Shown one piece after another: positions 49,978 through 58,234 of a DNA stretch of 64,000 bases (position 1 is the first letter of the stretch; the number at the start of each line of letters is the position of its first letter). The stretch comes from UTCFX2 sp002050125 (GTDB lineage: Bacteria; Chloroflexota; Anaerolineae; Anaerolineales; UBA4823). The stretch is taken from the NCBI GenBank assembly GCA_027494035.1, contig JAOSJQ010000001.1, positions 1,054,001-1,118,000 on the forward strand. The letters are read 5' to 3'. Under the pieces are notes generated by a model. It did no database searches. It was given only the letters and a program-made list of their open reading frames with translations, and was not told the origin of the DNA. The position numbers and the translations under genes are program-made.

Positions 49978-50961
49978 CTAATCCTGCGCTTTTTCCAGTT
50001 CGTAATCCGGCAGAGGGCTCTTGCGCGCGTCGACCTTGACCATCTCCCCCCGCCGGATCTGGAAGCGATCAAAATCGCGCGCTACCCAGGCGCGCGGGAA
50101 GACCGCGCGGGCTTCCGCTAACACGTCCCGCTCGCGATAGCGCCGCGAAAGATGGGTCAGGATCAGTTCGCTCACCTTTGCGCGCTGCGCCAGCGTCGCA
50201 GCCTGCCGCGCCGTGAGGTGGGCAAATTCGTTAGCCATCGCAAGCTCTTCTTCCAGGTAAGTAGCTTCGATCACCAGAGTGTCGGCGTTCTGACAGACCG
50301 CCTCTAAGTCCTCGGTGCGCCCCACATCCCCCACATGCACCAGCCGCGTGCCGGGCCGTTCGGGACCCAGCACCTCATCCGGTTGGATCACTCTTCCATC
50401 CGGCAGCGTCACCGCCTGCCCGTTCACCAGGCCGCGCCGCCAGGGACCCTGCGGGATGCCGAGCGCTTCAGCCTTCTCGGCTAGAAAGGGGCGGCGCGGC
50501 GCTTCTTCGAACAGAAACCCAAACGAATCGGGGCCGCGATGATAAACCCGAAACGCGCGAACCCGAAAATCCCCCGCCTCGAAAATCAGCCCCGGCTCGA
50601 TCGCCTTGAGGTCGATTCGCATCGGCGGGCGGGCGCCGCGCAGCACGACCCCGTACAGCAGATCATGGATGCGCTCCAGCGCCCATTCGCCAGCGTAGAT
50701 CTCGAGGTCTTCGATCGTCTCCCAGCGCGAAAAAGTCGATAACAACCCCGCCAGCCCGAGGATGTGATCGAGATGCCCGTGGGTAATCAGAATGCGGTTC
50801 AGGCGCTTGAAGCCCAGACCCGACTGCATAATCTGACGCTGAGTGCCTTCTCCACAATCGACCAGAAAGCGGTATTCGTCGTGCATCACAATCTGCGCCG
50901 ACAGACCGCGCCGGGCGGATGGCGCTGATGCGGAGGTCCCTAGAAACACAATTTCAAACAA
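49978..50961 (-). CDS. rnz: Ribonuclease Z (tRNA 3'-processing endonuclease)
   Basis: 327 residues from TTG 50961, chosen because the usual N-terminus FEIVFLGTSASAPSARRG follows directly. The frame is open for 96 more codons upstream, but that part does not look like protein. HGHLDHILGLAGLL is the zinc motif; the exosite arm and the C-terminal LILTHLSRRYRERDVLAEA are present, as is HVGDVGRTEDLEAVCQNADTLVIEATY. It removes the 3' trailer of tRNA precursors, needed here since at least three tRNA genes lack CCA. Confidence 0.88.
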   Translation of the reverse strand: MFEIVFLGTSASAPSARRGLSAQIVMHDEYRFLVDCGEGTQRQIMQSGLGFKRLNRILITHGHLDHILGLAGLLSTFSRWETIEDLEIYAGEWALERIHDLLYGVVLRGARPPMRIDLKAIEPGLIFEAGDFRVRAFRVYHRGPDSFGFLFEEAPRRPFLAEKAEALGIPQGPWRRGLVNGQAVTLPDGRVIQPDEVLGPERPGTRLVHVGDVGRTEDLEAVCQNADTLVIEATYLEEELAMANEFAHLTARQAATLAQRAKVSELILTHLSRRYRERDVLAEARAVFPRAWVARDFDRFQIRRGEMVKVDARKSPLPDYELEKAQD

Positions 50962-51068
50962 GCTGCACTTATTCCGAAGTGGATGTTGCAGCCGCAGGGC
51001 TACCATGCAATTGTACCCCATGTTCCGCCAGCGCTTGCCAATAAAAAGGGCGAACAGACCATTTGTGC

Positions 51069-51074
51069 TATAAT
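51069..51074 (+). promoter_or_regulatory. Extended -10 element of ftsK
   Basis: TGCTATAAT, ending 12 bases before ATG 51087. No good -35 or Shine-Dalgarno. Another near-leaderless arrangement. Confidence 0.5.
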
Positions 51075-51086
51075 CCTCAGCGAACC

Positions 51087-53483
51087 ATGGCTGCCACCAA
51101 GAAATCTTCCAATCAGACGAAGAGCAAGCCCGCCTCAAAGACCCCCTCAGCGCGCCCGAAAACCTCCCCTCAGGCGGGCAGCCATAAGGCGCATAAATCC
51201 GCCGGCGCCTCACCCAGCCGCGGCGGGCGCCAGCCGCACGGCAAGCCAACTCCTAAAACTGCGATCCCGAAAAAGAAGAGCCCGGCTGCTCCGGTGCGCG
51301 CCGGTCTGTCAATCGATCAAAAACTCGATATCCTCGGCATCGTGATGGCTTTGCTGGGCTTGCTCACTCTGTTGAGCATGCTTTCGCCGCTCCAGGGCAG
51401 CCTGACCGGCGCCTGGGTCGACGCAATTGGCTTGGCATTCGGCTGGGGGCGCTTTGTCTTTCCGTTGATCCTCCTCGCCGGGGGGTTGTGGTTCATCCTG
51501 CGCAGCTTTGAGCGTATTCCGCAGCTCGCCGTCGAGCGGCTGGTGGGTTTCATCCTGCTGTTTTTCAACCTGCTGGCGCTGGTGCATTTCACCGCTATGC
51601 TGATCCGGGACGCCCCGGCGATGGAACTGGCAGCTCAGCAGCAGGGCGGCGGGTACGCGGGCGGACTGACCGCCGGCGCGCTGGTTGCCTTCCTGGGACC
51701 GGGCGGCGCAGCGATTGCGCTGGGCGCGTGGCTGCTGATCTCCCTGGCGCTGTTGCTCGACATCACCATCGCCGAGCTGCTTCACGTCTTTACGTCTGCG
51801 ATCGAGAACGTCCAGGACTGGTGGAGCGATTTGCGCCAAGAACGCCGGCTCAAGCAGACCGGGTCCGCCATCTCGACTTCCGAATTCTCTACGAATATTT
51901 CAGCTTCGTCTTCTCCGATTTCGACCGCCGCGGCTGGATCGGCAACGCCGTCGTTTCTGTCCCAGCCGCTCCAGTCGGGGCAGGCTGAGGCGGCGCTCCA
52001 ATGGACGCTCCCGCCGCTGCAAGAGATCCTCGACGCGGGCAGCGAAACGGTGCAGAGCGACGAGTCGGATCGGCAGCGCGCCTATGTGATCCAGGAAACG
52101 CTTGCCTCCTTTGGGGCGCCGGGGCGGGTGGTCGAAATCAACCGCGGGCCCGCCATCACCCAATTCGGCGTCGAACCGGACTTCATCGAGTCGCGCGGCG
52201 GGCGGATGCGCGTCCGGGTCGGCAAGATCGCCTCCCTGGCGGACGATCTGGCGCTGGCTCTCTCAGCCCGCACCATTCGCGTCCAGGCGCCGGTGCCCGG
52301 CAAAGGGTTTGTCGGCATCGAGGTGCCCAATGAAGAGATCACCCTGGTGGCGCTGCGCGACCTGATCGAGAGCGAAGCCTTTAAGCGGCTTAAATCTCCG
52401 CTGCGTTTCGCGCTGGGTTTGAACGTCTCGGGCAACGCCGTGGCAGCCGACCTGAGCAGCATGCCCCATTTGCTCATCGCCGGAGCCACAGGATCGGGAA
52501 AGTCGGTGTGCGTTAACGCGCTGATCTGCTGCTTGCTGCTCCACAACACGCCCAACGACCTGCGGATCGTTATGGTGGACCCCAAGCGGGTCGAGTTGAC
52601 CGGCTACAACGGCATCCCACACTTGCTTGCGCCGGTCGTGGTGGAATTGGAGCGCGTTGTGACCGTATTGCAATGGGTCACGCGCGAGATGGACATGCGC
52701 TACCGTAAGCTGGCAGAAGCCGGGTGCCGCAACATCCAGGAGTACAACGCGCGCATGGTCGCCCAGAGGGAAAAGAAGATGCCCTTCCTGGTCGTGATCA
52801 TCGACGAACTGGCTGATTTGATGATGCTCTCCCCGGATGAGACCGAGCGCACCATCACGCGCCTGGCTCAACTGGCGCGCGCCACTGGCATCCATTTGGT
52901 GATTGCCACCCAGCGCCCCTCGGTAGACGTGGTCACCGGCTTAATCAAAGCCAATTTTCCGGCGCGCATCGCGTTCGCGGTGGCATCCGGGGTTGACAGC
53001 CGGGTCATCTTGGATCAGCCGGGCGCCGAGCGGCTGCTCGGGCGAGGCGATATGCTCTTTCAGGCTCCCGACGCGCCGGCGCCCGTGCGTCTGCAGGGCG
53101 TTTTCGTCTCCGAGGTCGAGACGCTCAAACTGGTCACGTACTGGCAGAGCTTTGCCGGCTTGATCCAACCCGCGCCGAGCACAGCCGGCGGCGCGCCAGA
53201 CGCTCCGCTCGCTGGTCTTCCGCTCAAACAGATCCCGCTTTGGGAGGAGATGGAGCAGGACAACGCCGACCCAATGCTCAAAGAGGCGGTCGATCTCTCG
53301 CGCCGCCAGGGCCGGGCTTCGATCTCCATGCTTCAGCGCCGCCTGCGCATTGGTTACACCCGCGCGGCCCGGCTGATCGAGACAATGGAAGAACAGAGCA
53401 TCATCGGTCCTCCAGACCCCGGCACCGGCACGCGCGAGATCCTGGACTACGGCCCAACCGCCCCTCCCGCAGACGAAAACTAA
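51087..53483 (+). CDS. ftsK: FtsK/SpoIIIE-type DNA translocase
   Basis: 798 residues from ATG 51087. A basic N-terminal extension (residues 1-70, Lys/Pro/Ala-rich), four membrane spans (about 90-110, 125-148, 160-185, 200-235), a short linker, the alpha domain, the RecA-like motor with Walker A GATGSGKSV (466-474) and Walker B LVVIIDELADLM, ATQRPSVDVVTGLIKANFPARIAF, and the C-terminal gamma winged helix (ISMLQRRLRIGYTRAARLIETMEEQSIIGPP) that reads KOPS-like sequences. It pumps chromosome DNA during division. Complete. Confidence 0.95.
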   Translation: MAATKKSSNQTKSKPASKTPSARPKTSPQAGSHKAHKSAGASPSRGGRQPHGKPTPKTAIPKKKSPAAPVRAGLSIDQKLDILGIVMALLGLLTLLSMLSPLQGSLTGAWVDAIGLAFGWGRFVFPLILLAGGLWFILRSFERIPQLAVERLVGFILLFFNLLALVHFTAMLIRDAPAMELAAQQQGGGYAGGLTAGALVAFLGPGGAAIALGAWLLISLALLLDITIAELLHVFTSAIENVQDWWSDLRQERRLKQTGSAISTSEFSTNISASSSPISTAAAGSATPSFLSQPLQSGQAEAALQWTLPPLQEILDAGSETVQSDESDRQRAYVIQETLASFGAPGRVVEINRGPAITQFGVEPDFIESRGGRMRVRVGKIASLADDLALALSARTIRVQAPVPGKGFVGIEVPNEEITLVALRDLIESEAFKRLKSPLRFALGLNVSGNAVAADLSSMPHLLIAGATGSGKSVCVNALICCLLLHNTPNDLRIVMVDPKRVELTGYNGIPHLLAPVVVELERVVTVLQWVTREMDMRYRKLAEAGCRNIQEYNARMVAQREKKMPFLVVIIDELADLMMLSPDETERTITRLAQLARATGIHLVIATQRPSVDVVTGLIKANFPARIAFAVASGVDSRVILDQPGAERLLGRGDMLFQAPDAPAPVRLQGVFVSEVETLKLVTYWQSFAGLIQPAPSTAGGAPDAPLAGLPLKQIPLWEEMEQDNADPMLKEAVDLSRRQGRASISMLQRRLRIGYTRAARLIETMEEQSIIGPPDPGTGTREILDYGPTAPPADEN

Positions 53484-53507
53484 CCAATCAAAAAGAGACC
53501 TCACAGG

Positions 53508-54743
53508 ATGCGCCGATCTTCAATATTCCCCTTTCCTCCGCTTACCCTGATCTTCCTATTGAGCCTTGCGCTGTTCCAAACTGCCTGTCAAAGCGGGTCG
53601 GCGGCTGCGCCCGTGGAGCGTCAGGTCAGCCCGGAAGTTATCACGCTTTCGACTTCTTCCCCTACCCCTGCCGCGATCCCAGCCACCCACACCACCACGC
53701 TCCTGCCCTCGTCCACGCACACGGCTACGCTTCTGCCCCCATCCACCGCCGAGGCATTGCCAACCGCCAAACCTAGCCTCACGCCCAGCCTGACCCCAAC
53801 CGCCGAGCCGCTGACCACCACGCTGATCTTCACCGGCATCATCGTGCCGGCGCGCTGCGTCCAGGCTAAGCTGGACGAAATCGGCAACCCCGATTACCCC
53901 TACGAAGAAGTGCGCGAGACACTCTCTGCGGCGGACCTGACCGTGGGCGTCTTTAATGCCACCATGTCGGATCGGGTGGAACACACCGGCTGCCTGACCA
54001 CGTGGCAGCTTGTCGGCAGCCCGGACAACGCCGGCGCCGCAGCCCGGGCGGGTTTCGACCTGATGGGAGTCGCGACCAATCACATCAAAGACTGTGGACT
54101 GATGAAATCCTGGTGCGATTACGCTTTCTTTGACACGCTCGCCAACCTGCAGCGCGCCGGCATTCAGACCGTGGGCGCCGGCGCGGACCTCGAGGCGGCA
54201 CTCCAGCCGGTTGTGTTTACGCGCAACGGCGTGCGGTTTGGCTTCGTCTCGCTGGGCGACAGCAAGATGGACCCGGTTGTTTTTGCGGGTGAAGACCACC
54301 CGGGCATCGCCCACCTGATCCCGGAGAACATGAAGCGCGCAATTGAACTGGCGCGCCAGTCAGCCGATGTGGTGATCGCCATGCCGCATTGGGGTTCGGA
54401 GGACATCGCCATCCCAAACTGGAACCAGCAGCAACAAGCCCGTCAGTTGATCGAATATGGCGCAGACCTGATCGTCGGCAATCACACCCACGTGGTGCAG
54501 GCGATCCAGGAGTTGGACGGCGTGCCGGTTTTCTACGGGCTGGGAAACTTTGTGTTCGATCAGGGGCTGCGCGACCACCGTCAGGGGATCATCTTGCTGG
54601 TAGACTTTAAAGGCAGCCAGTACCTGGGTTACCGCTTGATCCCCACACACACCGACGCCGACGGCCGCGTCCACATCGCCGACCCCGAAGAGGCGGCTGA
54701 GATTCTCGAGAGCATCGCTCGCTCCAGCGCTGCCCTGCCCTGA
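53508..54743 (+). CDS. CapA-family lipoprotein (PGA_cap metallophosphatase-like)
   Basis: 411 residues, 24 bases after ftsK. The lipoprotein signal (residues 1-25; lipobox LFQTAC) and a Thr/Pro/Ser-rich linker (45-105) precede the CapA domain. FTGIIVPARCVQ replaces the usual GDxM start, then FNATMSD, GVATNHIKDCGLMKSWCD, VGAGADLEAALQP, PHWGSEDIAIPNWNQQQQARQLIEYGADLIVGNHTHVVQAI and GLGNFVFDQ follow. CapA proteins assist poly-gamma-glutamate capsule export; here, without capB/C, it may have another envelope role. Confidence 0.8.
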   Translation: MRRSSIFPFPPLTLIFLLSLALFQTACQSGSAAAPVERQVSPEVITLSTSSPTPAAIPATHTTTLLPSSTHTATLLPPSTAEALPTAKPSLTPSLTPTAEPLTTTLIFTGIIVPARCVQAKLDEIGNPDYPYEEVRETLSAADLTVGVFNATMSDRVEHTGCLTTWQLVGSPDNAGAAARAGFDLMGVATNHIKDCGLMKSWCDYAFFDTLANLQRAGIQTVGAGADLEAALQPVVFTRNGVRFGFVSLGDSKMDPVVFAGEDHPGIAHLIPENMKRAIELARQSADVVIAMPHWGSEDIAIPNWNQQQQARQLIEYGADLIVGNHTHVVQAIQELDGVPVFYGLGNFVFDQGLRDHRQGIILLVDFKGSQYLGYRLIPTHTDADGRVHIADPEEAAEILESIARSSAALP

Positions 54744-54829
54744 CCGGGTTCCTGATCAGATTCAAAGAGCAGCACACCTGCCCGCCGAGTCCGCCGCACG
54801 CTGAATAGGGCGGTTGAACCTGAAATGCA

Positions 54830-54880
54830 AACGCCGCCGCAATCGACCCCTCAACAGCCGGGGCGCGTTGCGGCGGCGTT
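54830..54880. terminator. Bidirectional hairpin between capA-like and LysM genes
   Basis: Perfect 13-base arms AACGCCGCCGCAA (54830-54842) and TTGCGGCGGCGTT (54868-54880), with a 25-base loop that can itself pair CCCC with GGGG. It lies between convergent genes. No T-run, so it may work as a strong barrier hairpin. Confidence 0.55.
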
Positions 54881-54893
54881 CCAGGTCGGGATT

Positions 54894-55669
54894 CTAGGGT
54901 GTGGCGCTGGGAGCGGCTGGCACTCCGGGAGTGATCGCGGTCGGCACAAGCGTGCCGTTCACCTGGAATACGACGGTTGGCACTTCGGTCGCGGTCGGCG
55001 CCGGCGTGACAATATTCACCCGGATGATCAGCATCTGCCCCGGAAAAATCGAGTTCTCATTTTCGATTTTGTTCTCTTCTTTGATGTCTTCGACGGTGCT
55101 GTTAAAGCGGGTGGCAATCGCGCCGAGAGAATCGCCTAACTGCACCCGATATTCGATGGCGTCCCGCGGCCGATGTTGGTTGGCAGCGGCGTAGGGCTCG
55201 GTAGTTGGGTGTCCGGCGCCGGGATGATCAGTTTGTCCCCAACCCGGATCCCCGGTGAAGCCGGATCCAGGTTGTTCACCGCGATCAGCACCAGCAGATC
55301 CACCTTGAATTCCTGGGAGATCGTCCAGAGGCTGTCGCCCTCCTCGACCTGGTAAACAAAGGGACCGGATTGGGTCGGAATAGCCGTCTCCGTTGGGGTC
55401 TCGGTAGGCGGAAGCGTTTCAGTTGCGGTGGGGCTGGCGGTCGCGGTCATCGTCGGCGTAGCGGTTTCAGTGGGCGTCGGGGTGGGTGACGCAAACAAAG
55501 CGATGGAGAATTTCGGCGTTCCAGAACCCAGCAGCCAAAAGATCAGGATAGCCGCGCCCGCGATGAGCAGCACAGCTGTCACGCCAAGTAACAGCGGCGC
55601 CCGGCGAGCCGCTTGCTGCCTTTTGCGATAGCTTTCAATCACATTTTGGGCGCTTTCTTTTTCGCTCAT
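54894..55669 (-). CDS. Membrane protein with two LysM domains (one-base frameshift)
   Basis: About 258 residues if repaired. N-terminal cytoplasmic segment, one membrane span (about 25-47), a Thr/Pro-rich linker, LysM1 (YQVEEGDSLWTISQEFKVDLLVLIAVNNL, IRVGDKLIIP), a second linker, then LysM2 (YRVQLGDSLGAIATRFNSTVEDIKEENKI, IFPGQMLIIRV). The frame breaks at CCC 55163-55165, where a fourth C would restore it. LysM modules bind N-acetylglucosamine polymers such as peptidoglycan. ATG 55669 has weak GAAAGGAATGG upstream. Confidence 0.75.
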
Positions 55670-55747
55670 AATTTGTTCTCGTCCATTCCTTTCAGTTTGA
55701 TTCTACACTATTTTCGACCGCTTTAGGGGGTATGGAATAGCTGCCGT

Positions 55748-57187
55748 TCAAGGCGCCCATTGCGGCGAAAATCCACCCTGGATCAAGCTGGTGGACTGGT
55801 TGGAAGCCAAATCGAGCAGCCAGATTTCCGGCGGCTGGCTCAGCGCGCTCTGGTCAAACCGCACATAGACGAGCTGATCGCTGGCAGGGTTCCAGGCAAA
55901 ATCGAAATGATTGTAAACCGCCACATCGGTCATCTGGCGCGCTTCCCGGCTGACCGCCTGCGCAATCCAGAGCTGGCGTCCCGGCGTCCAGTTCTGAACG
56001 TCCAGGTATTTGCGGGCAAATGCCAGAAAATTGCCATCCTTCGAATAAGCGGGCGCGGTGTCTTCGATGCCTTCTCCGGGGGTGAGGTCCTGCGTCTTCT
56101 CACTGTGAAGAAAGAAAAGGATCAAATGGCTGTCTGCTAGCGATTCTAGACCGGAAAGCTCTGGAGAGATGTTTGCCCCCAGATAGATGATTTCGGGCGC
56201 CAGAAAAGCCTCGCCATCCGGGCGCCAGGCGCCTTGCTCGCCGGTTCGATTTGGAAAGCGCGCCTGCACACCCTTGCCCGGCTCGCTAAAAAGATAAGCT
56301 GAAGCGTCGCGGTCGTACACCGCCAGCACGCCCCGGCTCGACCAGGCTGGCAATATCGTCTGGTGATCCGCCAGCCCAGCCAGAAATGCGGGTTCGCCGT
56401 CAGCCGGCTGGAGGGGCAAAACCCATACCTGCGGCGCTTGCGACCCGGCGCCCCCAGGCAGCGCGCGGCGCTCATACGCCAGGTAGCGCCCGGCTGGCTC
56501 CAGCGCCAGTTCGCTGCAAATCGCTTGTTCGCACTCATAAACAACCTGAAAATCTGCCGCCGCTTGCGAACCTGAGCCTTTTCCCGTATTGTCGCTGGTC
56601 ACCACTTCAGTCGAGAGGTCCATCCGGTAGATCACGCTGCCCTCCGCCCCGCGCCGGACGCTGAGATAAACCGCCTGCCCCGCGCCATCGACCGTAAAAT
56701 CGAGCACGCCGGCTTCGAAGCCGGTCAGCGGCGCGCTTTGGGCGCGGACGGGGTCATACCGATACAGGTTAGCCGATCCAACCGCTGGAAAGAGATAGAG
56801 GATCTGCGGCAAACGGATCGAAAAAGACCATGCGCCCTCCTCGCGCAGCCTCAACCACGGGAATGACCGGGCTGGCGCTCCAGCCTCCAGCCGGACGCGC
56901 ACCGTCCCGCCAGCGAGCCAGGCTTGCTCGGGCGTGAAAATCAGTTGGCTGCCTTCCCAGGTATAAGCCCCTTCTATGGGCGGGTCGAAGCTCAAGCGCG
57001 CTTCTGTAGCTGCGCTGTCCAAAGGCTGCGAGAAAGTGATTTTCACCTGCGCCCGGGCAGGAACGCCCTCGGACCCATCCGCAGGCAGAACTTCCAGAAC
57101 GCGCGGCGCCCCCCACACAAAGACTGATACCGCTGCTAAAATTGCCAACGCCCCCACTAACAACCCAACCTTCAGCAGGTTACGCAT
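55748..57187 (-). CDS. TolB-like beta-propeller protein with N-terminal Big-like domain
   Basis: 479 residues from ATG 57187. One N-terminal membrane span (LLVGALAILAAVSVFVWG), an Ig-like domain (VLPADGSEGVPARAQVKITFSQPLD, the Big_5 start) and then repeats of a WD40/TolB-like propeller (ILYLFPAVGSANLYRYDP, GRYLAYERRAL, VYNHFDFAWNPASDQLVYVRF, EIWLLDLAS). It is probably extracytoplasmic and scaffolding. TATAAT (57200-57195) lies 7 bases before the start, a leaderless arrangement, opposite the next gene's own -10. Confidence 0.75.
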   Translation of the reverse strand: MRNLLKVGLLVGALAILAAVSVFVWGAPRVLEVLPADGSEGVPARAQVKITFSQPLDSAATEARLSFDPPIEGAYTWEGSQLIFTPEQAWLAGGTVRVRLEAGAPARSFPWLRLREEGAWSFSIRLPQILYLFPAVGSANLYRYDPVRAQSAPLTGFEAGVLDFTVDGAGQAVYLSVRRGAEGSVIYRMDLSTEVVTSDNTGKGSGSQAAADFQVVYECEQAICSELALEPAGRYLAYERRALPGGAGSQAPQVWVLPLQPADGEPAFLAGLADHQTILPAWSSRGVLAVYDRDASAYLFSEPGKGVQARFPNRTGEQGAWRPDGEAFLAPEIIYLGANISPELSGLESLADSHLILFFLHSEKTQDLTPGEGIEDTAPAYSKDGNFLAFARKYLDVQNWTPGRQLWIAQAVSREARQMTDVAVYNHFDFAWNPASDQLVYVRFDQSALSQPPEIWLLDLASNQSTSLIQGGFSPQWAP

Positions 57188-57194
57188 AACGCAA

Positions 57195-57219
57195 ATTATA
57201 TCCAATTGAGTGGTAGAAT
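57195..57219. promoter_or_regulatory. Overlapping divergent leaderless promoters
   Basis: Minus TATAAT (57200-57195) and plus TAGAAT (57214-57219), each 7 bases from its start codon (ATG 57187 and GTG 57227). Only 39 bases separate the two starts. Confidence 0.55.
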
Positions 57220-57226
57220 GAGCGGC

Positions 57227-58234
57227 GTGAAACGCTGGCAATTCTGGCTGGGGTTAGTCATCAGCCTGGTATTTCTCTACATCGCGTTGCGCGGCTTGCA
57301 TCTGGACGAGTTGAGCCAGGCGTTCCAAAATGCCAACTACTGGTGGCTCCTGCCCGGCGTCGCGGTGTATTTCGTCGCCGTGTGGGCGCGTGCCTGGCGC
57401 TGGCATTATTTGCTAAAACCCCTCAAATCGATCTCCACCAGTGAACTGTTCCCCACCGTAGCCATCGGATACTTCGGCAACAACATTCTGCCAGCCCGCG
57501 CGGGCGAACTGCTGCGGGCAGTGGTGCTTAAAAAGGATGAGGACATCCCTATCTCTGCTTCGCTTGCTACGATCATCGTCGAGCGCGTCTTTGACGGCGT
57601 GGTCATGCTGGGGTTTATCTTTATCAACCTGGCTGAGCTCGCGCTGCTGACCACCAGTTCGGGTTTTGTGGGCGATATCCGCACACTTGCGCTCGGCGGC
57701 ACCGTAATTTTCATCGGCGCCCTGCTGGTGTTTCTGGCTGCCGCGATGTACCCCGGGCGCGCTCAGGCAATCCTCGCCGCGTTTGTGAGCCGGTTCTTGC
57801 CGGAGCGTTTCCGCGAACCCATTCTCGGGTTTTCCAACCGCTTCTTGGGGGGTCTGGCGGCGTTGCGCTCGCCGCGCGGCGCGCTGATGATTTTCCTGAC
57901 CTCGGTGGTGATCTGGCTGCTCGAAACCGGGAAATACTGGTTCTTGATGCACGCCTTCCCGTTCCGGGTGAGCTTCTTCGCGCTGATGCTGATGAACGGC
58001 ATCGTCAACCTGGCGACCACGATCCCCTCGGCGCCCGGTTATGTTGGCACGTTCGACGCCCCGGGGATCGCCGTGCTTCAGGCTTACAACGTCCCCAAAG
58101 CGACCGCGGCTGCCTACACCCTGGCGCTCCACGCCGCCCTCTGGCTGCCGATCACCGCCTTGGGCGGCTATTATATGTTTAAAAAAGGCATTCACTACAG
58201 CGCAGAAATGGAAACCCTCAGGGCGGAGGCTTGA
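57227..58234 (+). CDS. Lysylphosphatidylglycerol-synthase-TM/AglD family membrane protein
   Basis: 335 residues from GTG 57227; an ATG at 57218 would overlap the -10 box. Seven to eight spans. GLHLDELSQAFQNANYWWLLPGVAVYF, WRWHYLLKPL, AIGYFGNNILPARAGELLRAVVL and TIIVERVFDGVVMLGFI are the UPF0104 blocks (also in archaeal AglD and MprF flippase halves), PSAPGYVGTFDAPGIAVLQ the C-terminal one. It may move a lipid-linked sugar or aminoacyl lipid. It is followed at once by an FAD oxidoreductase gene. Confidence 0.85.
   Translation: MKRWQFWLGLVISLVFLYIALRGLHLDELSQAFQNANYWWLLPGVAVYFVAVWARAWRWHYLLKPLKSISTSELFPTVAIGYFGNNILPARAGELLRAVVLKKDEDIPISASLATIIVERVFDGVVMLGFIFINLAELALLTTSSGFVGDIRTLALGGTVIFIGALLVFLAAAMYPGRAQAILAAFVSRFLPERFREPILGFSNRFLGGLAALRSPRGALMIFLTSVVIWLLETGKYWFLMHAFPFRVSFFALMLMNGIVNLATTIPSAPGYVGTFDAPGIAVLQAYNVPKATAAAYTLALHAALWLPITALGGYYMFKKGIHYSAEMETLRAEA

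Noticed and set aside
50962..51249. N-terminal extension of RNase Z
   Set aside because: The 96 extra codons do not resemble protein and precede the conserved FEIVFLGTSAS start.
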